From: Aquimarina macrocephali JAMB N27
GTDB taxonomy: Bacteria > Bacteroidota > Bacteroidia > Flavobacteriales > Flavobacteriaceae
Reading direction: 5' to 3'
Assembly: GCF_000520995.1 (NCBI RefSeq)
Contig: NZ_JACA01000049.1
Span: forward strand, 1 to 64,000
Length of the DNA stretch: 64,000 nucleotides
How positions within the stretch are numbered: position 1 is the stretch's first letter; every line of letters begins with the position of its first letter. A program made the position numbers and the translations under genes. A model generated the notes under the pieces. The model was not told where the DNA came from and ran no database searches. It saw nothing but the letters and a program-made list of their open reading frames with translations. Shown here one piece after another: positions 28,349 through 37,832 of this stretch.

Positions 28349-28428
28349 TTTTATTGCTTTAATAATAATTGAAAAACTCTTAAAATAGTTTGACGTTATA
28401 GATTAATTATCAGGTTATTGAGATAATA

Positions 28429-28453
28429 GGGAATGGAATTAATAACCATTCCC
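28429..28453. terminator. hairpin between M56 and S41 genes
   Basis: GGGAATGG (28429-28436) and CCATTCCC (28446-28453) pair perfectly with a 9-nt loop. The U-tract is poor on both strands, so it may only attenuate or protect the transcript. Confidence 0.4.
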
Positions 28454-28473
28454 GTCTTTTGATTGATTAAATC
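28446..28473 (-). repeat. 28-nt intergenic repeat, copy A
   Basis: Matches 26772-26799 at 24 of 28 positions. Its end forms one arm of the hairpin at 28429-28453; copy B lacks the partner arm. It lies 23 nt after the M56 gene. Confidence 0.35.
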
Positions 28474-28495
28474 TTGGCTAGCTTACTATAAATAT

Positions 28496-29578
28496 TTAAA
28501 AATGAATTTTGATTCTGATGGCTTGTTCTAGCGAAATATCTTTGTCCTGTTCTTTTAAGGATTTTATAAACTCTGGTGTAACATTATGAATTTTAAGACT
28601 CTTTGCTTGGTCAGCTGTTATATTTTTAAATCCTATATCTTTAAAAGATTGTACAAACTCTGGAGTGACCCTATGAATTTTAAATGACATGATATCATCT
28701 AGCGGAAGATCACCGAATTGTGTCTTTTTAAACTCCTTAATATATTCTGGAGATACATTATGAATTTTAAGAGATATTAACTTGCTTATAGAAATATTAG
28801 AATACCCTATTTTTATATATTCTGAAGCAGCATTAGGAGATACGTTGTGTATTTTTAATGATTTAGCTTCATCTAAAGAGATATTTTTATATCCAGCTTT
28901 TTTAAACGAATCAATAAAATCAGGTGTCACACTATGAATTTTTAAAGCTACTATATCATCCAAAGGAATGTTATTGTAGCCAGCCTTATTGAACATTTTG
29001 ATAAATTCTGGCGTTACATTGTGTATTTTTAATTTGATGATATCATCAATAGGTACATTGTCATAACCAAGTTGTTTAAATTGTCTAATAAAATCATTTG
29101 GCGTTTGTTGATCATCTTGTGAGGCACCACGGCTATTGGTAGAACTCGATAGCGTATTTTGATTCCTTTTATTTTTAGTAGAAGAAAAGCCTTTAGCTGT
29201 TTTTACCTGGCCCGGTGTGATATCATGAATCTTTAATTTTATAGCTTCTTGTAACGAAATATTTTTTTGCCCAGCTTTTTTATATGCCTTTATAAGTTCT
29301 GGAGTTACCCCATGAATTTTGAGTTTCTTTGCCTCCTGTAAAGTAATATTGGGATATCCAGCTTTCTTAAAATTATTTATATATGCCGGAGTTACATTAT
29401 GAATTTTAAGGTTTTTGGCTTCTCTTACAGTAATATTTGTATGTCCGGCCTTTTTAAATGATTCAATAAAATCTGGAGTCACATCGTGAATTTTTAATTT
29501 CACATAATCATCAAGAGATAGGTTACCATAACCGTTATTTTGATATGATTTAATAAATTCAGAGGATACATTATGGAT
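28496..29578 (-). repeat. tandem 87-bp coding repeats in the M56 gene
   Basis: The last 360 residues of the M56 protein are imperfect 29-residue repeats with core LKIHNVTPEFIKSFKKAGY. Twelve KIH motifs can be counted, split by a Ser/Gln-rich linker near residues 655-690. Confidence 0.85.
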
Positions 29579-31168
29579 TTTAGCTTTTGTAATCTTTTTT
29601 AAGGATGTTTTATTACCATTTAATGTATTGATGAATGAAATATAGGCAACATCAACATCAAACAAATTAAGTTTACTAACCTCTTCCATGGTATAATTCT
29701 CATAGCCTAATCTGGCAAGTTCTTTTCGATACATTTTTAGCTTATCAAGCGGAAGTGATTTATGAATAATATCTTCAAAATCATCTTGATCGATTTTTAG
29801 ATTTTCACGCTTCAGATAACTAAGGTAATTGTTGTCAAAACCAGTAAGGAAACAATGAATTAAATCTTTGTTGTCTACTCGTAACCCATAGGCTTTAAGT
29901 GATTTAATAAAAGCTTCGTTAGGAACAAAAGTATACCTTCCATCACCAATTTTGTTATCAAACTGACCAACATAAGTTATAGTTCCTGCATCTTTGGTAA
30001 TTTTAAATTGTTGTCGATCTCCAGTAGGGAAATCTTTAAAATAAATTGGATCATAACATCTTGTCATAGACCAGAAATTTCGTTTAAGAGGCTCAGCACT
30101 TCGGTACATAATACATAATTTACCTCCTCCAACTTCGGCATCCCAAACTCCTTTGGTAAAGTCATTCTGAGCGCTGGATGATATAGATTCGTTTCTAAAA
30201 TCTACAGTCGGATCCATAGATTCTTTATCATAATTTACCAGTATTTCATTTGGCTTTACCGGATTAAAAGAAAACACGGTGATGGCGAGTAGAGGAATAA
30301 TGATTAGGTATTTCCACCCTGATTTTGATGTTGATTTTTTAGAATTCATCATGAGTATTCGTTTTTTGAGAAATGATTGATTGTAACTTGTCGCCAAACC
30401 TGTTGGCATATTTGGGGTGGAGACTTTTAGAAGGTTCATTTGGTAAACTTCTCTGTCCTCACCTATATTAAGCATGTTATTGTCGGTTAGGTATTCTAGA
30501 TTATTATCGATGGCTCTGCGGTATAACCAGGCAAAAGGATTAAACCACTGCGTCATCACCAATAACTCAACTAATAACATATCGATACTATGTTTACCTT
30601 TAATATGTACTTGTTCGTGTTTTAGGATTTGTAAATACGTATCAGGATTGTATTGACTTGGATTCATAAATATCCGGTTCCAAAACGAGTAAGGAGCATG
30701 TTTTTTATCGGTTTCTACAATTTTATAATCATCAACTTCTACGGTAGGGTATTTAGAAATACGATATAATAGAACTCCCAATTGAATGATGAAATGAACA
30801 CCAAATACCAATATGCCTAACACATATATGTATAGTAGAATTGATCCCCAATCTAAAGATTTACTAACCGAAATAGTACTAATGCCAGAAGTATCTATAG
30901 TTGATGTGTCTTCAATTTTTGTACTTACTTCTGGTGTTTTATGGTCTGTAATTAGAGAATTTGATGGTTGCATTTCTGCTTCTTGAAATAGAGCACTTTT
31001 AAATGATAAACTTTCAGGAATCGTAATAAAAGGTAAAGTGAACGAAAGTATCACCAATGATAATAATACCCATCTGTTTAAATGGTAAAAGGTCTCTTTG
31101 GAAAGAAAAAATCTATATATAATATATGATAATCCTATTAATGCCGAGCTATGTATGATATAGTCCAT
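28496..31168 (-). CDS. M56 (BlaR1/MecR1-type) membrane peptidase with KIH repeats
   Basis: 890 residues. Membrane helices at about 5-25, 35-52, 108-130 and 290-305 frame a cytoplasmic zinc protease domain with HEQVH (about 186) and the downstream NNLEYLTDN glutamate. Instead of a penicillin-binding sensor, the periplasmic part has a region with CIMYRSAEP and YTFVPNEAFI, then twelve 29-residue KIH repeats. In the known BlaR1 scheme the protease inactivates BlaI after signal; the signal here is not evidently a beta-lactam. The start overlaps the blaI stop (TAATG), so the two are translationally coupled. Confidence 0.9.
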   Translation of the reverse strand: MDYIIHSSALIGLSYIIYRFFLSKETFYHLNRWVLLSLVILSFTLPFITIPESLSFKSALFQEAEMQPSNSLITDHKTPEVSTKIEDTSTIDTSGISTISVSKSLDWGSILLYIYVLGILVFGVHFIIQLGVLLYRISKYPTVEVDDYKIVETDKKHAPYSFWNRIFMNPSQYNPDTYLQILKHEQVHIKGKHSIDMLLVELLVMTQWFNPFAWLYRRAIDNNLEYLTDNNMLNIGEDREVYQMNLLKVSTPNMPTGLATSYNQSFLKKRILMMNSKKSTSKSGWKYLIIIPLLAITVFSFNPVKPNEILVNYDKESMDPTVDFRNESISSSAQNDFTKGVWDAEVGGGKLCIMYRSAEPLKRNFWSMTRCYDPIYFKDFPTGDRQQFKITKDAGTITYVGQFDNKIGDGRYTFVPNEAFIKSLKAYGLRVDNKDLIHCFLTGFDNNYLSYLKRENLKIDQDDFEDIIHKSLPLDKLKMYRKELARLGYENYTMEEVSKLNLFDVDVAYISFINTLNGNKTSLKKITKAKIHNVSSEFIKSYQNNGYGNLSLDDYVKLKIHDVTPDFIESFKKAGHTNITVREAKNLKIHNVTPAYINNFKKAGYPNITLQEAKKLKIHGVTPELIKAYKKAGQKNISLQEAIKLKIHDITPGQVKTAKGFSSTKNKRNQNTLSSSTNSRGASQDDQQTPNDFIRQFKQLGYDNVPIDDIIKLKIHNVTPEFIKMFNKAGYNNIPLDDIVALKIHSVTPDFIDSFKKAGYKNISLDEAKSLKIHNVSPNAASEYIKIGYSNISISKLISLKIHNVSPEYIKEFKKTQFGDLPLDDIMSFKIHRVTPEFVQSFKDIGFKNITADQAKSLKIHNVTPEFIKSLKEQDKDISLEQAIRIKIHF

Positions 31169-31527
31169 TATTTCTTGTTTTTTATCAGTTGAATTATTTC
31201 CTCTAATTCGTCGGTATTTATTTTCTCTTCTTTGGCAAAGAATTTAACCAAAGCCAAAGGAGAATTGTCAAAGTAATTGTTCATTACTTCGCCCAAGACT
31301 TCCTTTTGGTACTCATCTTTTGATACTAAGGGGTAATATTGAAAGCTGTTTCCGTAAGCTACATGACTTATAAACCCTTTTTCTTCTAAAATTTTTACAA
31401 TAGTAGCAGTAGTATTATAATGTGGTTTAGGATCAGAAAGTTCTTCTATGATCTCTTTTATAAATGCTTTTTCCAACTTCCACAGACTTTGCATAATCTG
31501 TTCTTCTCTTTTGGCTAATTTTTGCAT
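31168..31527 (-). CDS. BlaI/MecI-family repressor
   Basis: 119 residues from the ATG of MQKLAKREEQIMQSLWKLEK; the in-frame ATG at 31548 overlaps the -7 box and is unlikely. An N-terminal winged helix (KPHYNTTATIVKILEEKGFISHV) is followed by the dimerisation tail with the usual cleavage neighbourhood. It should repress its own operon through the sites at 31556-31609 and be relieved by the coupled M56 protease. Confidence 0.93.
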   Translation of the reverse strand: MQKLAKREEQIMQSLWKLEKAFIKEIIEELSDPKPHYNTTATIVKILEEKGFISHVAYGNSFQYYPLVSKDEYQKEVLGEVMNNYFDNSPLALVKFFAKEEKINTDELEEIIQLIKNKK

Positions 31528-31545
31528 AGTATCAATTTTATAAAG

Positions 31546-31609
31546 CAAACCTACTACTAATCTTTTAGTTTTGCAACTAATTAATTAGTAGTTCGACTAA
31601 TTGATTAGT
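31546..31609 (-). promoter_or_regulatory. blaI promoter with three phased operators
   Basis: On the minus strand, -33-like TTAGTTG (31574-31580) and -7 box TAGGTTTG (31546-31553) are 20 bp apart. Three 14-bp dyads of type ACTAAT-N2-ATTAGT lie at 31556-31569 (one mismatch), 31576-31589 (perfect) and 31596-31609 (central mismatch), centres exactly 20 bp apart. The first sits between the promoter boxes and the second covers the -33. They are the evident BlaI sites. The remaining gap to 31860 is AT-rich and non-coding. Confidence 0.75.
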
Positions 31610-31860
31610 TGTATTGGTGTGTTATCTATTGATTCTAAAGGGTTTTCTAAAAGGTGTTAAAAAAATGATAATATGTTTTAAAAGAATAGATTCCTAAAAT
31701 TTATAGCACCATCAGAAAGATAAAAGTGGTATTACAGTTCTTTTAAAAACAAAAAGAAGATTGAAATTAAAAGATAAAAGGACAAAACAGAAAGTTCAAA
31801 AACAGGCAAAGCAAGCTAAAATCTGATCTAGGAAATTTACCAATTTTCGTAATTGGTTAT

Positions 31861-33171
31861 CTATTTACTAATGGTAAAATAGAAGGTAGTTCCTTTCCCT
31901 ATTTCACTTTCTAACCAAATTTTTCCTTTTAGTATTTTAATAACCTTTTTTACTATTGATAATCCAATGCCAGTAGATTTCTGAGTCTTCTTTAATGATT
32001 GAAAAGCATTAAATATTTTATTGAAATACCTTTTGTCGATACCGATTCCGTTATCTGCTATAGTAAATTGATGCTCATTTTCTAATTCAGTATAGTTAAT
32101 TGTTATGCAGCCCACTTCTTTATCATTGTACTTTATAGCATTGGTAATTAAATTTTGAAATACTTGTTTGATTTTTGTTTTGTCTGCGTAAAGCCTATTG
32201 GGCATTTTTTCTATTTTAATTATTATATTCTTAGGAACATTTATAACCTCAATGATATTATTCAATAATTTATCGATGTTTATCAAGCTTCTTTTAGTTA
32301 TGTTTTGTTCAATACTTGAATACTCTAATACATCGTTTATGAGTTGTTCCATGTGTTCTAAGGATAATCCTATTTGTTGTATGTTTCCTAACGTAGTTTT
32401 ATCCAATTTGTTAATATTATCTTCTTTAACCCATTCAATAAGGGTTGATATGTTTCTTAAAGGGGATTTTAAATCATGAGAAACAATGTGTGCGTATTCT
32501 TCTAAACTTTTATTTTTGTTTTTTAACTGGCTATTAAGTTGTTTATATATTCTCTCGGTTTCAATTTTTTTCTCAAGTCTAACAGCATTATTTAATTGTT
32601 TTGCAATTACTCTAGAAATGTTCATTAGGGTTAACAAGTTGTCGTAGGTATAATAGTTTTTTTCTTTATGCTCAGAATCAATAATACCTATTACCTGGCC
32701 ATTTACTACAATAGGTACAACAATTTCTGAGTAATTAAACTCAATGTCTTCTATGTATCTTTCATCTTTAGAAGTATCATGAATCAATTCTGGAATCCCT
32801 GTCATGGCAACCGTTCCTACAATACCTTCACCAATAGGAATCACGAGTTGGTTGATGATTTTCTTATCATTTACCTTATTGCCAAAAGCTGCTAGTTGTT
32901 CGATTGATTTACCATCTTCTTTAATAAGGTAAATCACACAATCTTCGCATTTGAGGTAGTAACTAATATTTACAACAACTTCCCAGGCGATATCATAATA
33001 GTTGGTTTTACCTAAAATTGATTTTGCTATGGTGTTTATAACATAATCCGATTCAATTTCACTTTTAGAATAAAGTGTATGGCAAGAAGACTTTTCTTTT
33101 AGAATTTTATAGGCGTTTATTCGTATTTGCTCCTCATTATCAATGATTCTATTTGTATTTTTTTTAATCAT
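31861..33171 (-). CDS. GAF-domain sensor histidine kinase
   Basis: 436 residues, no membrane helix, so cytoplasmic. GAF domain about 50-200 (IGEGIVGTVAMTGIPELIHD, VVPIVVNGQVIGIIDSEHK), short coiled coil, HisKA with H in SHDLKSP (about 232), then HATPase_c: N box QNLITNAIKYN, DNGIGIDK, STGIGLSIVKKV. Cysteines near 97-100 (KCEDC) in the GAF region could be sensory. No regulator gene adjoins it, so it is an orphan kinase. Confidence 0.92.
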   Translation of the reverse strand: MIKKNTNRIIDNEEQIRINAYKILKEKSSCHTLYSKSEIESDYVINTIAKSILGKTNYYDIAWEVVVNISYYLKCEDCVIYLIKEDGKSIEQLAAFGNKVNDKKIINQLVIPIGEGIVGTVAMTGIPELIHDTSKDERYIEDIEFNYSEIVVPIVVNGQVIGIIDSEHKEKNYYTYDNLLTLMNISRVIAKQLNNAVRLEKKIETERIYKQLNSQLKNKNKSLEEYAHIVSHDLKSPLRNISTLIEWVKEDNINKLDKTTLGNIQQIGLSLEHMEQLINDVLEYSSIEQNITKRSLINIDKLLNNIIEVINVPKNIIIKIEKMPNRLYADKTKIKQVFQNLITNAIKYNDKEVGCITINYTELENEHQFTIADNGIGIDKRYFNKIFNAFQSLKKTQKSTGIGLSIVKKVIKILKGKIWLESEIGKGTTFYFTISK

Positions 33172-33347
33172 TATGATTAGGGTTTTAGTTTTTTGTTTAC
33201 TTTACAAAGTAGTTATTGATTGCGCAAACGATAATTTATTAATCATTTTAAATTAATTTATATCTTTTGATCTTGTTAAAATTATCGATAAAACAGATGT
33301 TTATATAGTTGAATAGCGATTTAGTATCGATTATTGAAAAATGATAA

Positions 33348-33467
33348 ATATCTAAGAAGAGGGTTTTTAATGACTATTTAAAAGCAGAACTAAAGCCAAA
33401 TTTTACGTTATTCTTAAAAAGACATTGTAAGACTGAAGAATTAGAAAAGGGTTATGAGAAAATGTAG
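33348..33467 (+). pseudogene. 39-codon protein-like remnant without start
   Basis: Plus-strand frame between two in-frame stops; it contains DYLKAELKPNFTLFLK and ends LEKGYEKM before the TAG at 33465. There is no start codon near its head. The composition looks like true protein, so it may be the tail of a lost gene. The rest of the gap 33172-33586 shows nothing I can name. Family not recognised. Confidence 0.25.
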
Positions 33468-33586
33468 TCGGGCTGAGTACAAACTTTTCTTCTTCTCTGA
33501 AGCAAAAAGGCTAATTTTATTTTTCAGTACATTCAAATTACAATAGTATGACTTCTACTTTTTTTTAGAGTATAAGAGGCAAATAT

Positions 33587-34246
33587 CTATTCTAACAATA
33601 ACTGTAATTCATCACGATTGAGTAGTTCGGGAGTATATTCTGTTACAATCCCATAATTAAAAAATGAACTTTTCATCTTAGTACTATCTTCAATTAGATC
33701 AAATATGTTGGTGTAAAAACGTTCAACTTTACCATCTTTAGTATTCATGATAAACGATGAGGCAGTAGTGATAAATTCATCTTCCTGATATTCTTTTAAC
33801 CTTAATAGTTTGAATTCGATCAAGGGTGCAATTGATGTGATATTCGCTAACTTAATTGGTTTGGAATATGAAGTGCAATCAAAACAAACTATTAATTTTT
33901 TCTGATTTGATTTTAGTTGATAAGAGATAGTAATTTCTGTATTGACCAGTTTTTCAAAACCGTCCATATCTACAAATGCCAAGGTGTCATTAGTACTTGT
34001 TTTAGCAGTGAGAACCGTTGTAAGGTAATCATCGGGCATGATTAAAACTTCTTCAACAGATAAAACGGTTGCTTTTATAGTATTAATTTTACCATCCTGA
34101 TTATGAGTAGAAGCAATCTCATTGCTGTTTTTTGATTGGCTAATAGCTTCTTTTGAATTTTTATTAGTGTTACATGAGAGGCAACAAATCAAAATAGTAA
34201 ATAAAAGAAGGGTATTTGCTTTCACAATATTTGTTTTATAGAGCAC
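33587..34246 (-). CDS. hypothetical lipoprotein
   Basis: 219 residues. Signal peptide with lipobox CCLSC at about residue 25, then a low-complexity Asn/Ser/Lys linker and a beta-rich domain (KATVLSVEEVLIMPDDYLTTVL, CFDCTSYSKPI with a C-x-x-C pair). No family recognised. Single gene 83 nt after the dehydratase on the same strand. Confidence 0.7.
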   Translation of the reverse strand: MLYKTNIVKANTLLLFTILICCLSCNTNKNSKEAISQSKNSNEIASTHNQDGKINTIKATVLSVEEVLIMPDDYLTTVLTAKTSTNDTLAFVDMDGFEKLVNTEITISYQLKSNQKKLIVCFDCTSYSKPIKLANITSIAPLIEFKLLRLKEYQEDEFITTASSFIMNTKDGKVERFYTNIFDLIEDSTKMKSSFFNYGIVTEYTPELLNRDELQLLLE

Positions 34247-34329
34247 ATAATTTATTATAAATGTAATACATAAATGTTATGCAAGAGTACACTGTTTTCA
34301 GGGGAAATGTTGTTATGGATATTTTAATA

Positions 34330-35268
34330 TTAAGAAAACGGAAGATTCCCTAAATCTACGTTACCTCCCGAGAGGATAACTCCAACTTTTTTACCATTAA
34401 AACGTTCTTTATTATGAAGTAAAGCTGCAAAAGAAACAGCAGAAGATGGTTCTACAACGATTTTCATACGTTCCCATATCAATTTCATTGCTGTAATAAT
34501 TTCTTGTTCTTCAACTCTAATGATTTCTGAAACATATTTTTGAAGAATAGGGAAATTAACATCTCCTAGCTGTGTTTTGAGTCCGTCTGCAATAGTATTT
34601 ATGGTTTCATTAGTTTCAATTTTACCACTTTGTAAAGACCTATATGCATCATCAACTTCATAAGGTTCGCCTCCTATCACCATACATTGATTTCCATAGA
34701 AGTGAGCTGCCAAAGCAGTTCCTGCAATAAGTCCACCGCCGCCAACCGGAGTAAAAAGATATTCGAGATCTGGGTATTCTTCTAATAGCTCCAGGGCAGC
34801 AGTACCCTGACCTAAAATCACATTTAGATTATTAGAAGGGTGTAAAAATGTGGCTCCTTTTTCTTGTTGAATTTGGATAGCAGTTCGTTCTCGATCTTCA
34901 AGAGTAGGAGGGCATTCAATGATTTCACCTCCATATCCTTTTACTGCATCTTTTTTAACCTGTGGAGCATTAGATGGCATTACGATATAGGCTTTGATCC
35001 CTATACTTTGTGCAGCTAACGACAGAGCTTGAGCAAAATTACCAGAAGAATGTGTCACCACGCCTTTAGATTTTTGATCCTCGGATAATTTTAAAATGGC
35101 ATGAGTAGCACCTCTCATCTTGAATGCTCCCATACGCTGAAAGTTTTCGCATTTAAAATATAACTCTGCTCCAGAAATCTCATTAAGCAACCTCGAAGTA
35201 AGTACAGGGGTTTTGTGGATATATGGAGTAATGCTCTGATGGCAGTCTTTTAGCTCTTGTTTAGTCAT
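34330..35268 (-). CDS. PLP-dependent threonine/serine dehydratase-like enzyme
   Basis: 312 residues, fold type II PLP enzyme. The Schiff-base lysine is in MGAFKMRGA (about residue 50); SSGNFAQ contacts substrate; the glycine-rich phosphate loop is VGGGGLIAG; the tail has SGGNVDLG. Length and lack of a regulatory ACT domain fit catabolic threonine/serine dehydratase or serine racemase, which sequence alone cannot separate. Confidence 0.9.
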   Translation of the reverse strand: MTKQELKDCHQSITPYIHKTPVLTSRLLNEISGAELYFKCENFQRMGAFKMRGATHAILKLSEDQKSKGVVTHSSGNFAQALSLAAQSIGIKAYIVMPSNAPQVKKDAVKGYGGEIIECPPTLEDRERTAIQIQQEKGATFLHPSNNLNVILGQGTAALELLEEYPDLEYLFTPVGGGGLIAGTALAAHFYGNQCMVIGGEPYEVDDAYRSLQSGKIETNETINTIADGLKTQLGDVNFPILQKYVSEIIRVEEQEIITAMKLIWERMKIVVEPSSAVSFAALLHNKERFNGKKVGVILSGGNVDLGNLPFS

Positions 35269-35340
35269 TTTGATGTAATATTAATATAGAAGCCTATAAT
35301 TATAATTTTATTGAATTAGCAAAAATAGATATTGTAATTT

Positions 35341-35997
35341 TTAACCTTTATCTCTTGATTTTTTCTTCCCGATTAGCAGTGTATTGGTTCCTTGAACCCG
35401 ATTGTATTGTGAAAATTCGATATCAGGTTTAACTATGGATTTAAGAGATTCAATTTTGATATTTTCCTTCAAATTGATTCCGGCATTAAACACGATTTGT
35501 CCATCAGGTTTTAATAAGGTAATAAGGTTTTTCCAGAATTGGCTTTCATAAAACTTTTCAGGAACTTGATTATCAATAAAAATATCGATGATTATAATTT
35601 CAAATTGCGATACACAATGATCGACATATAAAAAAGCATCTTCACAATTGATTTCGAGATTGTGGTTACCGGTTATATTAAACTCGTTTTTAGCGATTTC
35701 AATAATTATTTCGTCAATTTCTACAGCCGTAATTTTTCCTTGATGATCAAATGTATTCCTAAGGGTTTCTATTATACTCCCACCGCCAAGTCCTAGTAAA
35801 AGAATTTCACTATTGGTAGAAATATCTATTTGCGAAAGTCCGTAGCTAAGTAATTTTTGTAACGATCCATAGGAGTAATTTGCATTTTGGCTATCCAGTA
35901 CTTTTTTACCGTTCATCCATGTGAGCTCTAACGTTCCGTTAATTTTTGAAGGAACTTCTTTGGTAAATGGCCATAGATAACTTAATAATCTCTTCAT
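35341..35997 (-). CDS. spermidine-synthase-like SAM-binding protein
   Basis: 218 residues, cytoplasmic. Rossmann motif LLLGLGGGSIIETL (about 69-82), acidic VEIDEIIIEIAK, then EDAFLYV and IIIDIFIDNQVPEKF. This is the PABS/spermidine-synthase-like methyltransferase family. It lacks the full N-terminal domain of true spermidine synthases, so the substrate is open: polyamine synthesis or methylation. Confidence 0.8.
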   Translation of the reverse strand: MKRLLSYLWPFTKEVPSKINGTLELTWMNGKKVLDSQNANYSYGSLQKLLSYGLSQIDISTNSEILLLGLGGGSIIETLRNTFDHQGKITAVEIDEIIIEIAKNEFNITGNHNLEINCEDAFLYVDHCVSQFEIIIIDIFIDNQVPEKFYESQFWKNLITLLKPDGQIVFNAGINLKENIKIESLKSIVKPDIEFSQYNRVQGTNTLLIGKKKSRDKG

Positions 35998-36056
35998 GTA
36001 CTTTTGTGCGCAAAAAAATGGGTTGTTTAATTTTCTTACAGTTGGTATTATTTTAA

Positions 36057-36467
36057 TTAGGCATACGTACTTAATGCTGTAGTACCAGCTTCGGCTACGG
36101 CATGATCGTTTTCTATGCTGCTACCACTTACTCCAATTGCCCCTATTATATCTCCCGAATTGTTTTTAATAGGAACACCGCCAGGAAAAGTAATTAATCC
36201 ACCATTAGAATGTTCTATATTGAATAGAGGACCTCCCGGTTGTGAAAGCTCTCCAATAACACCAGTGTTTTTACCAAAAAGACAGGCAGTTCTCGCTTTC
36301 TTAATTGAAATATCTGTGGAGCCTAACCATGCTTGATCCATACGAGCGAAGGCAATAAGATTTGCCCCAGAATCTACTATTGCGATATTCATTTGGGTAT
36401 GTATAGCTATTGCTTTTTCTTTTGCAGCGACAATAATTTTCTCGGCTTGTTCTAGAGTAATGTTCAT
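36057..36467 (-). CDS. GlcG/HbpS-family protein
   Basis: 136 residues from MNITLEQAEKIIVAAKEKA; an ATG at 36497 is possible but gives an unusual tail. Typical features: MNIAIVDSGANLIAFARMDQAWLGSTDISIKKA and PGGVPIKNNSGDIIGAIGVSG. Family members bind haem or cobalamin-like tetrapyrroles (HbpS) or are part of glycolate/diol operons (GlcG). No partner genes of these types adjoin. Confidence 0.88.
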   Translation of the reverse strand: MNITLEQAEKIIVAAKEKAIAIHTQMNIAIVDSGANLIAFARMDQAWLGSTDISIKKARTACLFGKNTGVIGELSQPGGPLFNIEHSNGGLITFPGGVPIKNNSGDIIGAIGVSGSSIENDHAVAEAGTTALSTYA

Positions 36468-36593
36468 TATTTTTTTGTTTGTAAAATTGTGATTCAAAAG
36501 TAACGTTAACTATTTAATTTCATGATGTTTTTAACACAGATCAATAAACTTTATAATTTTGGAAAGAAGAGATTATTATACTCAATTCAATTA

Positions 36594-37832
36594 CTATTGG
36601 TTAAAAGTCTTACTCAATAAATTTCTGCTTTTACTCCATGAAGTATAACGATATTCTCTATTTTTTGAAGCACTTTCTCTGTTTTTTAAGTTTAAGTGTG
36701 TTTTGTCTACCTGTTTACTTCGGTACCCCAAAAGATGAAAAAATTGTTTTGTGAAGAAACGAGCAATCTTAAGATTAACTGTAAGCTCATTTTTTTTATT
36801 TGAAGCCCAATGAATACCCGGAAGAATAGTAATTATATTATCAAAATGTGCTTTACGAAGGATTGTTGACAGCTTTAAAAATATCGGATGTACACTATGA
36901 ATTGCAAAAAAACCATCATTACCTTGATTTTGATATAGCGGCATGAATATCCTGCCATTTTTTGAAGCTGTTATTATTTTTCCATTACTATGAGCAAGTT
37001 GTTCTCCTTTTAGGATATGCTGAAAATTGACAAATCCGGGTTTCATTTTAAAGACTTCGTCTTCTTTAATTTGGTAACGCCAATAGATTTCATAAATTCC
37101 CATAGGAGTTTCTGAAGCTTTAAGTAGAAGATTGTAATGATAATTATAACTAATATCTGTTTTTGTGATACTATTAGCAAAAATCATAGTAAGGTAGATA
37201 AATGAAATATGATTTTGAATTGCAGCCGGATCGTCATGTTGTCCACCTTCAAAACCAAAAGACACATATCCTAATTCATTAATATAACTTAGTAATGGGC
37301 CATCAAGATATTCTTCTATACCTAATATCATGGGTATGGGATATTGCATGGTATATTTTCTATTTAGCAAGCTATCGTTTACTGTAAGAAAAGGTATCGT
37401 TTTGCTTGAGGTTGTATGAAGATCCATAAAATAAAATGGGCCATTTTCAATATTAAGTATTTTTTTGATAATGTGATAGATATCACGTTGTTGTTCTATA
37501 TCTGTATTTGTGTCAAAATCATTGTGTTGCTCAGACAAGTCTTTAACTCTATCGATGTTCCACAAACGATTTAGATCTTCTTTTTGGTATCTTTCACCTC
37601 TTGCTAATGCAGGTAGGTTGCCACTTATTGCGTAAATATTTCCCTTTATATTTATCTTCTTGTTTTTTATAACGTTTAATACCTTGTGTAGTGCAAATAT
37701 TCCGGCAGGTTCATTGCCATGAATACCCGCAATAAAAATAAGAGTAGGGCCAGGTTGTGATCCTTTTATATGTCCTATTATACGTTCAATTTCAATAAAC
37801 TGATCTAGTGCTTTACTATAAACTTTTACCAT
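36594..37832 (-). CDS. succinylglutamate desuccinylase/aspartoacylase-family zinc hydrolase
   Basis: 412 residues, cytoplasmic. Zinc ligands H-x2-E in GIHGNEPAG (H38, E41) and H in DLHTTSSKT (about 138); the catalytic glutamate is probably in FGFEGGQHDDP. Members remove acyl groups from amino acids. The C-terminal 180 residues extend beyond aspartoacylase. The start lies inside the upstream GCS2-CBS gene (17-nt overlap), so the two are made together and likely act on one metabolite. Confidence 0.85.
   Translation of the reverse strand: MVKVYSKALDQFIEIERIIGHIKGSQPGPTLIFIAGIHGNEPAGIFALHKVLNVIKNKKINIKGNIYAISGNLPALARGERYQKEDLNRLWNIDRVKDLSEQHNDFDTNTDIEQQRDIYHIIKKILNIENGPFYFMDLHTTSSKTIPFLTVNDSLLNRKYTMQYPIPMILGIEEYLDGPLLSYINELGYVSFGFEGGQHDDPAAIQNHISFIYLTMIFANSITKTDISYNYHYNLLLKASETPMGIYEIYWRYQIKEDEVFKMKPGFVNFQHILKGEQLAHSNGKIITASKNGRIFMPLYQNQGNDGFFAIHSVHPIFLKLSTILRKAHFDNIITILPGIHWASNKKNELTVNLKIARFFTKQFFHLLGYRSKQVDKTHLNLKNRESASKNREYRYTSWSKSRNLLSKTFNQ

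Noticed and set aside
24807..31527. Reading the blaI region as a beta-lactam resistance locus
   Set aside because: The serine hydrolase is 383 nt from its neighbour, belongs to a broad family, and the M56 protein lacks a penicillin-binding sensor; resistance is not supported.
31702..31822. Lys/Gln-rich 39-codon frame downstream of the blaI operators
   Set aside because: No start codon and a composition explained by A-rich DNA.
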